This document shows, in pieces, positions 25,250-32,825 of a stretch of DNA of 64,000 bases. The first letter of the stretch is position 1, and each line of letters opens with the position of its first letter. Below the pieces are notes generated by a model. The model ran no database searches, was not told the origin of the DNA, and worked only from the letters and a program-made list of their open reading frames with translations. Made by a program: the position numbers and the translations under genes. This DNA is from CAVPHV01 sp963821095 (lineage in GTDB: Bacteria; Actinomycetota; Acidimicrobiia; Spongiisociales; UBA5794): NCBI GenBank assembly GCA_963821095.1, contig CAWGCJ010000020.1, forward strand, positions 124,001 to 188,000. Reading direction: 5' to 3'.

Positions 25250-25768
25250 CTACGGTGCAACCAGCACGACGAAGCGCTGATCGATCGCAGCCGCGGCCAC
25301 CGCGGCCGCCAATTCGCCGGGAACGGCGGTCAATCCGGTGGGTTGAGAGACGAACCCATCCTGGGTCGCGGCGGCTACGACAACACCTTCGACGGTGGTC
25401 GACGTATCGGTGAGGACGATCCGCACGGCCGTTCCCGGCGCCGGGTTGCCTGGGATCGGCAAGGGCACCGCCCACCAGTCTTCCGGGATCGCCGTCCCGT
25501 TGGTCAGGTCGCCGGGGACAAGCGGCTCGCCGGGACTGAGGTCGCGGGCGGCGATTGACGTGGTCAGATCAACATCGGGCAGAACGCCGGTCGGGACGTC
25601 TCGCCACTCGAGGAGGTCTTCACCGATGGTCTCACCTGCCGTTATCGCCACGGCGAGATAAGGATGTGGGCGGGTCGGGGCGTCGCTGAGGTCGATCACG
25701 GCAGCTGCGGTCACGAGCGCGGCGGCCACGAACCAGCGGGCGTAGGGAGGTCGGCGCAACCAGAACAC
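25250..25768 (-). CDS. SAF-domain protein (CpaB/FlgA-like)
   Basis: A 172-residue protein with a single N-terminal membrane helix (WFVAAALVTAAAVIDL). It continues into an extracytoplasmic SAF-like domain: VAITAGETIGEDLLEWRDVP, then AARDLSPGEPLVPGDL, the typical two-strand 'ar.l.aG..l...dl' repeat of CpaB, FlgA and antifreeze-like proteins. No tad pilus or flagellar gene is nearby, so a role in pilus assembly is unsupported. It ends 60 nt before uppP on the same strand. Confidence 0.65.
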   Translation of the reverse strand: MFWLRRPPYARWFVAAALVTAAAVIDLSDAPTRPHPYLAVAITAGETIGEDLLEWRDVPTGVLPDVDLTTSIAARDLSPGEPLVPGDLTNGTAIPEDWWAVPLPIPGNPAPGTAVRIVLTDTSTTVEGVVVAAATQDGFVSQPTGLTAVPGELAAAVAAAAIDQRFVVLVAP

Positions 25769-26153
25769 GACTCGAACCTATCGGAAACACAGGTGAGGGA
25801 GAAGAGGGTTGGAGGACCCTCCCCGGATCCCCCCCTCCCACGAGGGGAGGGAGGGAAGCATCCCGCAAGCAGGGGGAATGGTGGGGGACTTGCGTTCAGC
25901 CGTCCGGGGAGGGGATCAATGACCTGTGTATTCTGCACCACACAACCGCGCAGCGTAGCGCGCTTGCGACGGAGAATGGTCCCTAATGTTGGGATTGACG
26001 GAAATAGAGGCGGCTTTGATCCCGCAGGTACCCCTCGACCGACTGATCGACCACATCGCCGCTCCTCTGCTCCCATGGCCGGCGGCCGGGAGTGTTGCTC
26101 CCCCTCGATACCTCATTGTGACGCCTCAACGTCGATCTGGGAAGGACCACTCG
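25769..26153. other. 385-nt gap with purine/pyrimidine-biased repeats
   Basis: 25790-25930 is a low-complexity stretch of G/A- and C/T-biased runs, including a 7-bp stem CCCTCCC/GGGAGGG at 25833-25851 with a 5-nt loop. The rest holds no convincing gene. A 57-codon frame at 25986-26159 (+) has plausible-looking protein sequence (VPLDRLIDHIAAPLLPWPAA) but no ribosome binding site, and I do not call it. Confidence 0.5.
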
Positions 26154-26918
26154 TCATGATGATGCGGCCGGACTGTCCACGCCAGAGGCTGCTGCAGCTT
26201 CGATGAGTCTCCGTACCCCGTCGCGCAACGTGCCCAACGACGTGGCGAACTGGCGGAGAACCTCTTCATGAGTGACCGGCGGGAACTCACCGATCACACC
26301 GGCGTCGTAGTCGGTGACCACTGAAATGTTGACGTAGTCCATTTCCATTTCGCGTACCAGCGGCACCTCGGGAGCCTGCGTCATGTTGATGACGCCCCAA
26401 CCCTGAGTTGCGTAGTAGCGGCTCTCAGCTCGCGACGAGAACCGCGGCCCATCGATAACGACCACCGTCCCGCCGTTGTGCACCGTGCCCCCGGCGCCGC
26501 GCATGGCTCCGACGGCGAGTTTGCGCAGAGAATCGGTGTACGGCTCGGCAAAAGAGAGGTGGCGGGTCTCCGGTCCATCGAAGAAGGTCGTTTCGCGCTG
26601 CGTGGTGCGGTCGACCAGTTGATCGCAGACGACGAAGTGCCCGGGCTCGTAGTTGCGAGTCAAGCTGCCGACCGCACACGGACCGATGACGCTGGAGACT
26701 CCTAGTTCGTTCATCGCCCAGACGTTGGCTCGATATGGCACCTTGTGGGGCGGATACTGGTGGTCGCGTCCGTGGCGGGGGAGAAAGGCAACATCCACGC
26801 CGGAGATCGCACCCACGGTGACCGGCGCGGCCGGTTCCCCGTATGGTGTGCTCACGTTCAGTTCGCGTGGCCGGTCGAGGAACTCGTAGAACCCTGACCC
26901 ACCGAACACGCCGATCAT
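26154..26918 (-). CDS. mtnP: S-methyl-5'-thioadenosine phosphorylase (MTAP/PNP family 2)
   Basis: A 254-residue nucleoside phosphorylase that cleaves methylthioadenosine (or a purine nucleoside) with phosphate, in polyamine/methionine salvage. Family marks: IGVFGGSGFYEFL at the start, FLPRHGRDHQYPPHKVPYRA for phosphate and ribose binding, GPRFSSRAESRYYATQGWGV, and INMTQAPEVPLVREMEMDYV with the substrate-binding Met. A start at 26918 fits the family and follows GAGGGG. The choice between MTA and inosine/guanosine as substrate is not certain from sequence. Confidence 0.9.
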   Translation of the reverse strand: MIGVFGGSGFYEFLDRPRELNVSTPYGEPAAPVTVGAISGVDVAFLPRHGRDHQYPPHKVPYRANVWAMNELGVSSVIGPCAVGSLTRNYEPGHFVVCDQLVDRTTQRETTFFDGPETRHLSFAEPYTDSLRKLAVGAMRGAGGTVHNGGTVVVIDGPRFSSRAESRYYATQGWGVINMTQAPEVPLVREMEMDYVNISVVTDYDAGVIGEFPPVTHEEVLRQFATSLGTLRDGVRRLIEAAAASGVDSPAASS

Positions 26919-27034
26919 CGTGCAACCCCTCACTGAGATCTGGCCCAATGGTACCCGCGCGATGGCGCCCGCCCCGGGAAACATCCAGCAGCTCCGCCCC
27001 GGCGTGGCGAGACCGGCTCTACAATCCTCGCTCT

Positions 27035-27616
27035 GTGGCAGCTGTCATCGCCTTTGTTCTTGCCTACCTCATTGGAAGTATCGACTTCGGGGTCATCGTG
27101 CCTCGGGCGATGGGGATCGACATCTATGGGCACGGCAGCGGCAATCCCGGAACTTCAAACGTATTTCGCACTGTCGGCAAACGAGCAGCCGCCCTGGTCC
27201 TCATCGGCGATCTGCTCAAGGGTGTTGCCGCTGCGGCCCTCGGTGCACTTTGGCTCGGCGAGGTTGCCGGATTTGCCTGCGGATTTGCGGCAGTGCTCGG
27301 CCACGTGTTCCCCGTTTGGCACGGCTTTCGCGGCGGCCGCGGAGTCGCCACCGCCATTGGTGCCGCCCTTTGGCTGGCGCCGCTGTTCGGTCTAGTCCTC
27401 GCCGTCGGCTGGGGCGGGGTCGTCGCCGTGACCAAGACCGCCTCGGTCGCATCGATCGTTGCGATGGTGCTGTACGTGCCCGGGTTCGCCGTGACCGGGC
27501 ATCGCGGTGCCTCGTTGTGGTGGGCTGCTGCGTCCGCGGTGCTTGTCCTCGCCAGACATGCGTCCAACATCCGCCGCATCGTGCTCCGTCAAGAACGGAC
27601 GGTGAGTCAGGCGTGA
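27035..27616 (+). CDS. plsY: glycerol-3-phosphate acyltransferase PlsY
   Basis: A 193-residue membrane enzyme that acylates glycerol-3-phosphate with acyl-phosphate, the first step of phospholipid synthesis. The three PlsY motifs are present: LIGSIDFGVIV, HGSGNPGTSNVFRTVG and GHVFPVWHGFRGGRGVATAI. About six membrane helices are predicted. It starts with GTG. TACAAT lies 9 nt upstream (27020-27025), so the mRNA is short-leadered or leaderless. Its stop overlaps the GTG of moeA (GTGA). Confidence 0.92.
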   Translation: MAAVIAFVLAYLIGSIDFGVIVPRAMGIDIYGHGSGNPGTSNVFRTVGKRAAALVLIGDLLKGVAAAALGALWLGEVAGFACGFAAVLGHVFPVWHGFRGGRGVATAIGAALWLAPLFGLVLAVGWGGVVAVTKTASVASIVAMVLYVPGFAVTGHRGASLWWAAASAVLVLARHASNIRRIVLRQERTVSQA

Positions 27617-28851
27617 GGCCGCTTCCCGAGATGCAGTCTGAAGTACTGGCCCGGACGCCGTTGCTTCCCATCCAGGCTACGGCCTTGCGCGAGGCGCTCG
27701 GCCTGGTGCTTGCGACTGATGTTGTCGCCGCCGACGACCTTCCCGCCTTCGCCAATTCCGCAGTCGACGGCTACGCGGTGCGAGCCGCCGACGTGGCCGC
27801 CGCACCTACCACCCTGCCGGTTGTCGAGGAGGTGGCGGCGGGAGCGGTGTCCACTGCGGACCTCGTCCCCGGAACTGCCATCAAGATCATGACGGGGGCA
27901 CCGATCCCGGTGGGTGCCGACGCGGTGGTGATGATCGAGGAAACCGAAGCCTCCGGCAGCGACGTCTGCATTCTGACTCCGGTCGAGGTCGGGGCGGCGG
28001 TGCGACCTGCCGGCGGCGACGTCAAGACAGGGACTCTGGTGCTCGAGGCCGGGACCCGGATCGGGTCGGCTCACCTTGGAGTGCTGGCCTCGCTTGGTGT
28101 CGCCTGGCCCGAGGTGCGGCGGCGCCCGGTGGTCGCCATCGTCTCCACCGGTGACGAGGTTGTCCCGCCCGAGACGGAAGCGCTGGCCCCGGGCAAGATC
28201 CGCGACGCAAACCGATTCCTCCTCAGAGGCGCCCTCGAGGAGTTGGGGGCCGTCGTTGTCGATCACGGGATTGTCCCCGACGATCCTGCGGCATTGGCTC
28301 GTGTGCTCGGCCATGCAGCTCGCGGGTCCGACGCAGTAGTCACCAGCGGCGGGGTTTCGATGGGCGAGTACGACGTGGTGAAGCTCGTGTTTGCCGGCGC
28401 TACCGATGTGGCGTTTCACAAGGTCGCGATGCAGCCTGCCAAGCCGCTCGGGTTTGGGACACTCGACGGCACCCCGTTTTTTGGGCTGCCCGGGAATCCC
28501 GTTTCGGTGATGGTGGCATTCGAGCAGTTCCTTCGTCCCTCGCTGCTGTCCGCCATGGGAGCCCGAGAGTTGTTCCGCCCCCGGGTGCGCGGCGTGATGA
28601 CCGAGGCGGTGCGGACCGATCCCGCCAAGGAAGTGTTTCTCCGAGCGGTTGCGAGCTACGGGCCGGATTCCGGTTGGCAGGCGCGGCTCAGCGGCGGCCA
28701 GTCATCGAACGTCCTATCCGCCCTTGCCGCAGCCGACGCCTTTGCGGTGGCGCCGGTGGGCATCGGGGCAGTTGCCGCCGGCACGGAGGTCGATCTCGAG
28801 ATGTTCCGCTGGCCTGCCACGCGGACGAAGGAGCAGGTGCTCAATGAGTGA
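27613..28851 (+). CDS. moeA: MoeA/gephyrin-like molybdopterin molybdotransferase (possible Glp)
   Basis: A 412-residue four-domain protein that inserts molybdate into adenylylated molybdopterin. Visible motifs: DLPAFANSAVDGYAVRA (domain I), KIMTGAPIPVGADAVVMIEE (domain II), STGDEVV, KIRDANRFLL, TSGGVSMGEYD (domain III) and GLPGNPVSVMVAFEQFL. It starts with GTG overlapping the plsY stop and runs into moaC by ATGA overlap. In Corynebacterium and Streptomyces a MoeA homologue named Glp works in cell division with a membrane partner. The SepX/GLPR-like gene downstream makes that second role plausible here. Confidence 0.92.
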   Translation: MRPLPEMQSEVLARTPLLPIQATALREALGLVLATDVVAADDLPAFANSAVDGYAVRAADVAAAPTTLPVVEEVAAGAVSTADLVPGTAIKIMTGAPIPVGADAVVMIEETEASGSDVCILTPVEVGAAVRPAGGDVKTGTLVLEAGTRIGSAHLGVLASLGVAWPEVRRRPVVAIVSTGDEVVPPETEALAPGKIRDANRFLLRGALEELGAVVVDHGIVPDDPAALARVLGHAARGSDAVVTSGGVSMGEYDVVKLVFAGATDVAFHKVAMQPAKPLGFGTLDGTPFFGLPGNPVSVMVAFEQFLRPSLLSAMGARELFRPRVRGVMTEAVRTDPAKEVFLRAVASYGPDSGWQARLSGGQSSNVLSALAAADAFAVAPVGIGAVAAGTEVDLEMFRWPATRTKEQVLNE

Positions 28852-29314
28852 CGGATTTAGTCACCTCGATGCCGAGGGCAGCGTCCACATGGTGGACGTC
28901 GGCGGCAAGGAGATCACCCGGCGGAGGGCTGTTGCCGAGGTAGTTGTGACCATGGACGCCGCGGTGCAGGGCCGGCTGTTTGCGGGCGACCTCCCCAAGG
29001 GGGATGCCCTGGCGATGGTTCGGGTGGCAGCGATCATGGGGGCCAAGCGCACCCCTGAGCTCGTCCCTCTCTGCCATCCGATTTCGTTGGATGCGGTGAT
29101 TGTCGACATCGAATCGATCGACGCAGGCGCACGGATCGTGGTGACCGCCACCGTTGCCGCCCGTACCGGTGTCGAAATGGAGGCGATGACCGGTGCCGCA
29201 GTCGGTGCGATTGCCCTCTACGACATGGTCAAGGGACTTGATCGTGGGGCCGAGATCGGACCACTGCGACTGTTGTCCAAGTCGGGTGGAAAGTCCGGGG
29301 AGTGGCACCGATGA
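28844..29314 (+). CDS. moaC: cyclic pyranopterin monophosphate synthase MoaC
   Basis: A 156-residue enzyme that turns the MoaA product into cyclic pyranopterin monophosphate, early in molybdenum-cofactor synthesis. Conserved blocks: HMVDVGGKEITRRRAVA, DLPKGDALAMVRVAAIMGAK, RTPELVPLCHPISLDAV and RTGVEMEAMTGAAVGAIALY, continuing to DMVKG. It overlaps moeA by 8 nt and the next gene by 4 nt (ATGA), so it is the middle of a tightly coupled operon. moaA is not in the window. Confidence 0.96.
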   Translation: MSDGFSHLDAEGSVHMVDVGGKEITRRRAVAEVVVTMDAAVQGRLFAGDLPKGDALAMVRVAAIMGAKRTPELVPLCHPISLDAVIVDIESIDAGARIVVTATVAARTGVEMEAMTGAAVGAIALYDMVKGLDRGAEIGPLRLLSKSGGKSGEWHR

Positions 29315-29790
29315 GAGCCGCCGTCATCACCGTCAGTGACCGGGTCAGCCGGGGAGAAGCCGAAGACCTCTCCGGTCCGTTGCTGGCCGAACTGCTCGAA
29401 GAACTCGGTTTTGATGTCGCCCCGGTTGTGGTTACGCCTGACGGCGAACTCGCGGTGCAGGGTGCGTTGGTGGCGTTGGTGGACGAGGTGGACCTCATCG
29501 CAACGACCGGCGGCACAGGCTTTGCGCCCCGCGACCTCACCCCCGAGGCGACCCGGCTCGTGATCGATCGTCCCGCCCCGGGGCTGGCCGAAGCGATGCG
29601 GGCGGCGACCTTCGGGGTCAACCCTCACGGCATGTTGTCCCGCGGGGTTGCCGGCATCGCAGGACAAACCCTGATTCTCAACTTGCCCGGCTCGCCCAAG
29701 GGCGTTCGCGAGTCACTCTCCGTAGTCGGTCCGGCCCTCCGTCACGGCGTCGAATTGCTCATAGCGCCCGAAAGCGACCACAATGCGTGA
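29311..29790 (+). CDS. MoaB/MogA-family molybdopterin adenylyltransferase
   Basis: A 159-residue protein of the MoCF-binding family. AAVITVSDRVSRGEAEDLSG opens the fold, LIATTGGTGFAPRDLTPEAT is the molybdopterin-binding signature, and LILNLPGSPKGVRESL closes it. MogA adenylylates molybdopterin before MoeA inserts molybdate, so the product passes to the neighbouring gene product. The start at ATG 29311 overlaps the moaC stop. MogA and MoaB cannot be separated reliably by eye. Confidence 0.93.
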   Translation: MRAAVITVSDRVSRGEAEDLSGPLLAELLEELGFDVAPVVVTPDGELAVQGALVALVDEVDLIATTGGTGFAPRDLTPEATRLVIDRPAPGLAEAMRAATFGVNPHGMLSRGVAGIAGQTLILNLPGSPKGVRESLSVVGPALRHGVELLIAPESDHNA

Positions 29791-29817
29791 AACTTCCCGG
29801 CTGAGTCGCGTAGATCC

Positions 29818-29846
29818 TTGGTGGACGCGCGCGCAGGGCCTACGCT
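29818..29846 (+). promoter_or_regulatory. putative promoter of the sepX-like gene
   Basis: TTGGTG (29818-29823), a 17-nt spacer, then TACGCT (29841-29846). The predicted transcript would carry a ~20-nt leader containing AAGGGA before the ATG at 29874. This would let the sepX-like and translin genes be expressed independently of moeA-moaC. Confidence 0.45.
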
Positions 29847-29873
29847 TCCCCTGGCGTACGGAGTAAGGGACCT

Positions 29874-30311
29874 ATGCAAATACTCGCCTTTATCTTGATC
29901 GGCGGCATCTGGGCGGCATTCTTATTGCCGTCGTTCTTTGAGAGCCGTCGCAAAACACCGATCAGTACGACCCGCAACTTTGCCAAGTCGACTGCGCTCC
30001 TGGCGTCGGTCTCCTCGGCAGCCGGGCAAGTGACGGTCGCGCGCCGACGGACACTCGACCGTCGCCGGCGTCTTCTCATCGCGCTCGTTCTTGGTGCGGC
30101 GATCAGTCTCGCGGTAGCTGTTGTCCAGGGCAGCACGACGTGGCTGTTCGTGACCTTGGCCTTTGATGCCGCCATCGCCGGCTACATCGGCTATCTGGTG
30201 CACCTTCGCCAGCAGCGTGCGTCCGCACCCCGCGTTGTCCCGATGGCACAGGGCGAGCCGCAGCTGGCTGAGGAGCCGCAGCGCCACACCGTGCGCGTCG
30301 TCAACGGATAG
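29874..30311 (+). CDS. SepX/GLPR-like divisome membrane protein
   Basis: A 145-residue membrane protein. The N-terminal helix (QILAFILIGGIWAAFLLPSF) is followed by a polar loop with STTRNFAKSTALLAS and an Arg-rich stretch (RRRTLDRRRRLLIAL). Two more helices follow (ALVLGAAISLAVAVVQ and TLAFDAAIAGYIGYLVHL) and then a disordered tail. This layout, including a Trp-Ala-Ala/Leu-Pro pattern and a polar 'ttR F' loop, matches the SepX (Streptomyces) and GLPR (Corynebacterium) proteins that recruit the gephyrin-like Glp to the divisome. It lies just after the moeA/glp operon. The homology call rests on pattern and context, not on a search. Confidence 0.65.
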   Translation: MQILAFILIGGIWAAFLLPSFFESRRKTPISTTRNFAKSTALLASVSSAAGQVTVARRRTLDRRRRLLIALVLGAAISLAVAVVQGSTTWLFVTLAFDAAIAGYIGYLVHLRQQRASAPRVVPMAQGEPQLAEEPQRHTVRVVNG

Positions 30312-30313
30312 CG

Positions 30314-30955
30314 GTGACCGTGCCCGACCGCGAGCCGGTCGCTCTCGAAGCTCTCGAGCAACAAGTTCGCGCCGAGCTCGACGAGAAGTACGCCGCTCGG
30401 GAACTTGCCCTGAAGAACTGCCGCCCGATCATTCGTGGGTCTGCCAACGCCATCCGCGCCCTGCACCGCGGCGAATCCGAGACCGCCGCGGAGCTCATGG
30501 CCGAGGTCCGGGTGCTGATCCGGGAAGCGGAAGCTCCGCTGACCGAGCACCGCGACATTTACTACGCCGGGTTCTTCTACGACGCCGTCAAGGAGTACGC
30601 CGAGGCGGAACTCACGGCGGCGCTGCTGAATCATCGGCCACTTCCTCTACCGAGCGAATTGGGGGTCGACGCCGTTCCCTACCTCAAAGGTTTAGGCGAA
30701 GCCGTAGGGGAGCAGAGGCGTCGCCTGCTCGACCAGCTTCGGCACGGCCAATTGGAGGATGCCGAGCGGACCTTTGCCGACATGGAGGTCGTCCACGATC
30801 TGCTGACTGCCCTCGACTACCCCGATGGCATGACCGCTGGTCTGCGCCGCACCACCGACGTGGCTCGGGCGCTTATCGAGAGATCCCGCGCCGACCTCAC
30901 CGCCACCATCGTTCAAGAGCGGCTCCGTCGCCGCCTCGACGAGCAGGCTCACTGA
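30314..30955 (+). CDS. translin-family nucleic-acid-binding protein
   Basis: A 213-residue, almost all-helical protein. It has the translin pattern known from archaea and some bacteria: LALKNCRPIIRGSANAIRAL, then RDIYYAGFFYDAVKEYAEAE, GLGEAVGEQRRRLLDQLRHG and TALDYPDGMTAGLRRTTDVA ending RALIERSRADLT. Eukaryotic translin and TRAX form an RNA-binding octamer with RNase activity in TRAX. The bacterial role is not established. It begins 2 nt after the sepX-like stop with GTG, so the two are probably co-translated. Confidence 0.85.
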   Translation: MTVPDREPVALEALEQQVRAELDEKYAARELALKNCRPIIRGSANAIRALHRGESETAAELMAEVRVLIREAEAPLTEHRDIYYAGFFYDAVKEYAEAELTAALLNHRPLPLPSELGVDAVPYLKGLGEAVGEQRRRLLDQLRHGQLEDAERTFADMEVVHDLLTALDYPDGMTAGLRRTTDVARALIERSRADLTATIVQERLRRRLDEQAH

Positions 30956-31016
30956 CCGACCGGCGGCCGGCGCTGTCGTCGTCAACGCGCACGGCCGCTA
31001 CAATCCGGCGCTGCCC

Positions 31017-31090
31017 GGGGGTGTAGCTCAGCCCGGCAGAGCGCTACGTTCGCAACGTAGAAGTCACGGGTTCAAATCCCGTCACCTCCA
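31017..31090 (+). tRNA. tRNA-Ala (anticodon CGC)
   Basis: The full cloverleaf can be traced. The acceptor GGGGGTG/CACCTCC contains the G3-U70 wobble pair that identifies alanine tRNAs. The D-arm is GCTC...GAGC, the anticodon stem CTACG/CGTAG carries the loop TTCGCAA, the T-arm is ACGGG-TTCAAAT-CCCGT, and the discriminator is A. CCA is not encoded. TACAAT at 30999-31004 is a likely -10. Confidence 0.95.
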
Positions 31091-31091
31091 C

Positions 31092-31116
31092 GCGGACTCG
31101 CCGTAGGCGAGTCCGC
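31092..31116 (+). terminator. hairpin directly after tRNA-Ala
   Basis: GCGGACTCGCC-GTA-GGCGAGTCCGC: an 11-bp perfect stem with a 3-nt loop, starting 2 nt after the mature tRNA. No T-run follows. It may act in 3'-end formation or as one half of a two-hairpin terminator with 31161-31195. Confidence 0.55.
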
Positions 31117-31160
31117 TCGCAGTTCGCTTCGCGTACTGCGGCTCGGTGGAAGACGTCACT

Positions 31161-31195
31161 TCGAGGGTCGAGCCCTGTTCGGTGTCGACCCTCGA
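31161..31195 (+). terminator. second hairpin after tRNA-Ala, followed by T-run
   Basis: TCGAGGGTCGA (31161-31171) pairs with TCGACCCTCGA (31185-31195) around a 13-nt loop. A G-rich stretch and GTTTTTG follow at about 31215, the better terminator candidate of the two. Confidence 0.55.
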
Positions 31196-31243
31196 GGCCG
31201 TTTGGGGGGTGGTGTTTTTGCCTCGCGTCTCTCTTTGGTCAGA

Positions 31244-31840
31244 TCAGCGCCGTAGGAGGGCGCGGCGGAGGAGGCGAGTCATCGATTCGACGTAGCGGTC
31301 GTCGCTCCAGTCCAGTTCGATCACGAGTTCGCGCCAGGTGTCGAAGTGGGCAACCGCGTACAGGGTGGCGGCGGCGTCTTCGACGCTCCATCCCTCGTCG
31401 AGTTCGCCTCGTTCGGCGAGGGCCTCGACTATCGCCCGCAACGTTGCGTGCCGGAACCGCATCCGGTCTCGCCACGCCGCACCAAGGGCCGCGTCTTGGT
31501 GCTGGGTTGCCTCGAGCACTTGAGCAACCGGGAACACCTGGGCCCAGAAGGTGGTGTTGAGGCGCATCGTCGCCTCGAGTAGCGCCGCCCCGTCGGGGGC
31601 TGAGTGCACCTCGGCGAGCGACGCGCCGAGGTCGAGGGCCTCGTCCATGTGCTGGACGAGCGCGACCAGCAGGCCGGACCGGTCACCGAAGTGCAGGTAG
31701 ATGGCCTGCCGCGATACCGAGGCCCGAGTCGCCACCTCAGAAAGCTTGAGTTGTGCACCCTGCTCAGTGACCAGTTCCCAGGTGGCCTCCAGGATTCGGT
31801 TTCGCGTTGTCGGATCCCCGTACGAGCGCGTGGTTGACAT
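31244..31840 (-). CDS. TetR-family transcriptional regulator
   Basis: A 198-residue one-component repressor. The N-terminal helix-turn-helix is RNRILEATWELVTEQGAQLK followed by SEVATRASVSRQAIYLHFGD, with the SRQAIYLHF recognition helix. The all-helical C-terminal domain (about residues 65-198) would bind an unknown ligand. It is divergent from an alpha/beta-hydrolase gene. Two matching operator-like sites lie between them, one over its own start codon, so autorepression and control of the hydrolase are likely. Confidence 0.9.
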   Translation of the reverse strand: MSTTRSYGDPTTRNRILEATWELVTEQGAQLKLSEVATRASVSRQAIYLHFGDRSGLLVALVQHMDEALDLGASLAEVHSAPDGAALLEATMRLNTTFWAQVFPVAQVLEATQHQDAALGAAWRDRMRFRHATLRAIVEALAERGELDEGWSVEDAAATLYAVAHFDTWRELVIELDWSDDRYVESMTRLLRRALLRR

Positions 31841-31850
31841 TATGTAAACC
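31832..31850. promoter_or_regulatory. TetR operator copy 1, overlapping the tetR start
   Basis: GGTTGACATTATGTAAACC, an imperfect inverted repeat (GGTTGAC/GTAAACC, 5-nt centre). It covers the tetR ATG (31838-31840). It also contains TTGACA, a possible -35 for the hydrolase promoter, with TACTGT 18 nt further on. Confidence 0.7.
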
Positions 31851-31866
31851 TCAGATCTACTGTGAT

Positions 31867-31885
31867 GGTTGACACAGCGTAAACC
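31867..31885. promoter_or_regulatory. TetR operator copy 2
   Basis: GGTTGACACAGCGTAAACC, the same half-sites as copy 1 with a different centre. The copies are 35 bp apart start to start, in the same orientation. Copy 2 lies over the predicted start of the hydrolase transcript. Confidence 0.7.
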
Positions 31886-31907
31886 ATGCGGCTCGGGAGA
31901 ATCGGCA

Positions 31908-32825
31908 ATGTTCCACGAAGACTTCTCAAGGGCTCAAGCGGCGGCGCTCAACCGCTATGGAATTACAGCGGAGGACCGTTGGATCGAAGCCCCGGTCGTC
32001 GATGGGCAGGCTCACGTCCTCGTCACCGGCGAGGGTCCGCCGGTTGTCGTGCTCAATGGGATCGGCGTGCCCGCAGCCATGCTGGCGCCGATGATGGCCC
32101 ATCTCGACGGCGTCAGGCAGCACGCGGTCGACCTGCCCGGGTACGGGTTGACCGACACCATCCCTGCCTTCGCCGACAATCTGCGCGCCAACGCAGTCCG
32201 CTTCCTTACCGAGGTGCTCGACGGACTGGGTCTGGACCAACCAGTCGTGGTCGCCAACTCGCTCGGGTCTCTGTGGGCAAGCTGGCTAGCGATCGACCAG
32301 CCCGACCGGGTCGCCGCCCTGGCTCACCTTGGGTGCCCGGCCATCGTGCTCGACACGTCCGCTCCCTTGCCGATGCGGCTGCTGTCGGTCCGTCCGCTCG
32401 GCCGGGTGATGATGAAGCTCCAGCCGCCGTCGCAGCGCCAAGTCGAGCAGCTGGCCAAGATGGTCCACGAGCACCCACTCCCGCCCGAGATAGCCCAGCT
32501 CATCCTCGCTACCGAGCGCCTTGACCATTTCGAGGACACCTTCCTCGCCATGCTCAACCGGCTCTTGAGGCTGCGCGGCAACCGTCCCGAGCTCGCCCTG
32601 ACCGCCCACCAACTGGCCCGCATCCAAGCGCCTACGCTGCTCGTGTTCGCCAACGACGACCCGATGGGCGCTGCGCCGATCGGCCAGCGCATGGCCGACG
32701 CCATGGTCGACGCCGAGTTGCACACAGTCGAGGGCGGCCACGCCCCATGGCTGCACCATGCCGAACAGATCGCGCCGCTGCTCACGGCATTCCTCGAGCG
32801 GGTCAGTCCCCCCGCGAGCAACTGA
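31908..32825 (+). CDS. alpha/beta-hydrolase-fold enzyme
   Basis: A 305-residue hydrolase. The oxyanion-hole strand is VVVLNGIGVPAAM, the nucleophile elbow VVVANSLGSLWAS has Ser118, an Asp follows in LLVFANDDPMGAAP, and the catalytic His is in EGGHAPWLHHAEQI. A helical lid lies around residues 145-205. The family includes haloalkane dehalogenases, ester hydrolases and C-C hydrolases; the nucleophile is Ser, which excludes dehalogenase chemistry. GGGAGA precedes the ATG at 31908. It is probably repressed by the divergent TetR protein. Confidence 0.85.
   Translation: MFHEDFSRAQAAALNRYGITAEDRWIEAPVVDGQAHVLVTGEGPPVVVLNGIGVPAAMLAPMMAHLDGVRQHAVDLPGYGLTDTIPAFADNLRANAVRFLTEVLDGLGLDQPVVVANSLGSLWASWLAIDQPDRVAALAHLGCPAIVLDTSAPLPMRLLSVRPLGRVMMKLQPPSQRQVEQLAKMVHEHPLPPEIAQLILATERLDHFEDTFLAMLNRLLRLRGNRPELALTAHQLARIQAPTLLVFANDDPMGAAPIGQRMADAMVDAELHTVEGGHAPWLHHAEQIAPLLTAFLERVSPPASN

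Noticed and set aside
25986..26159. 57-codon plus-strand gene
   Set aside because: Plausible protein sequence, but no ribosome binding site, lower third-position G+C than its neighbours, and overlap with the mtnP end.
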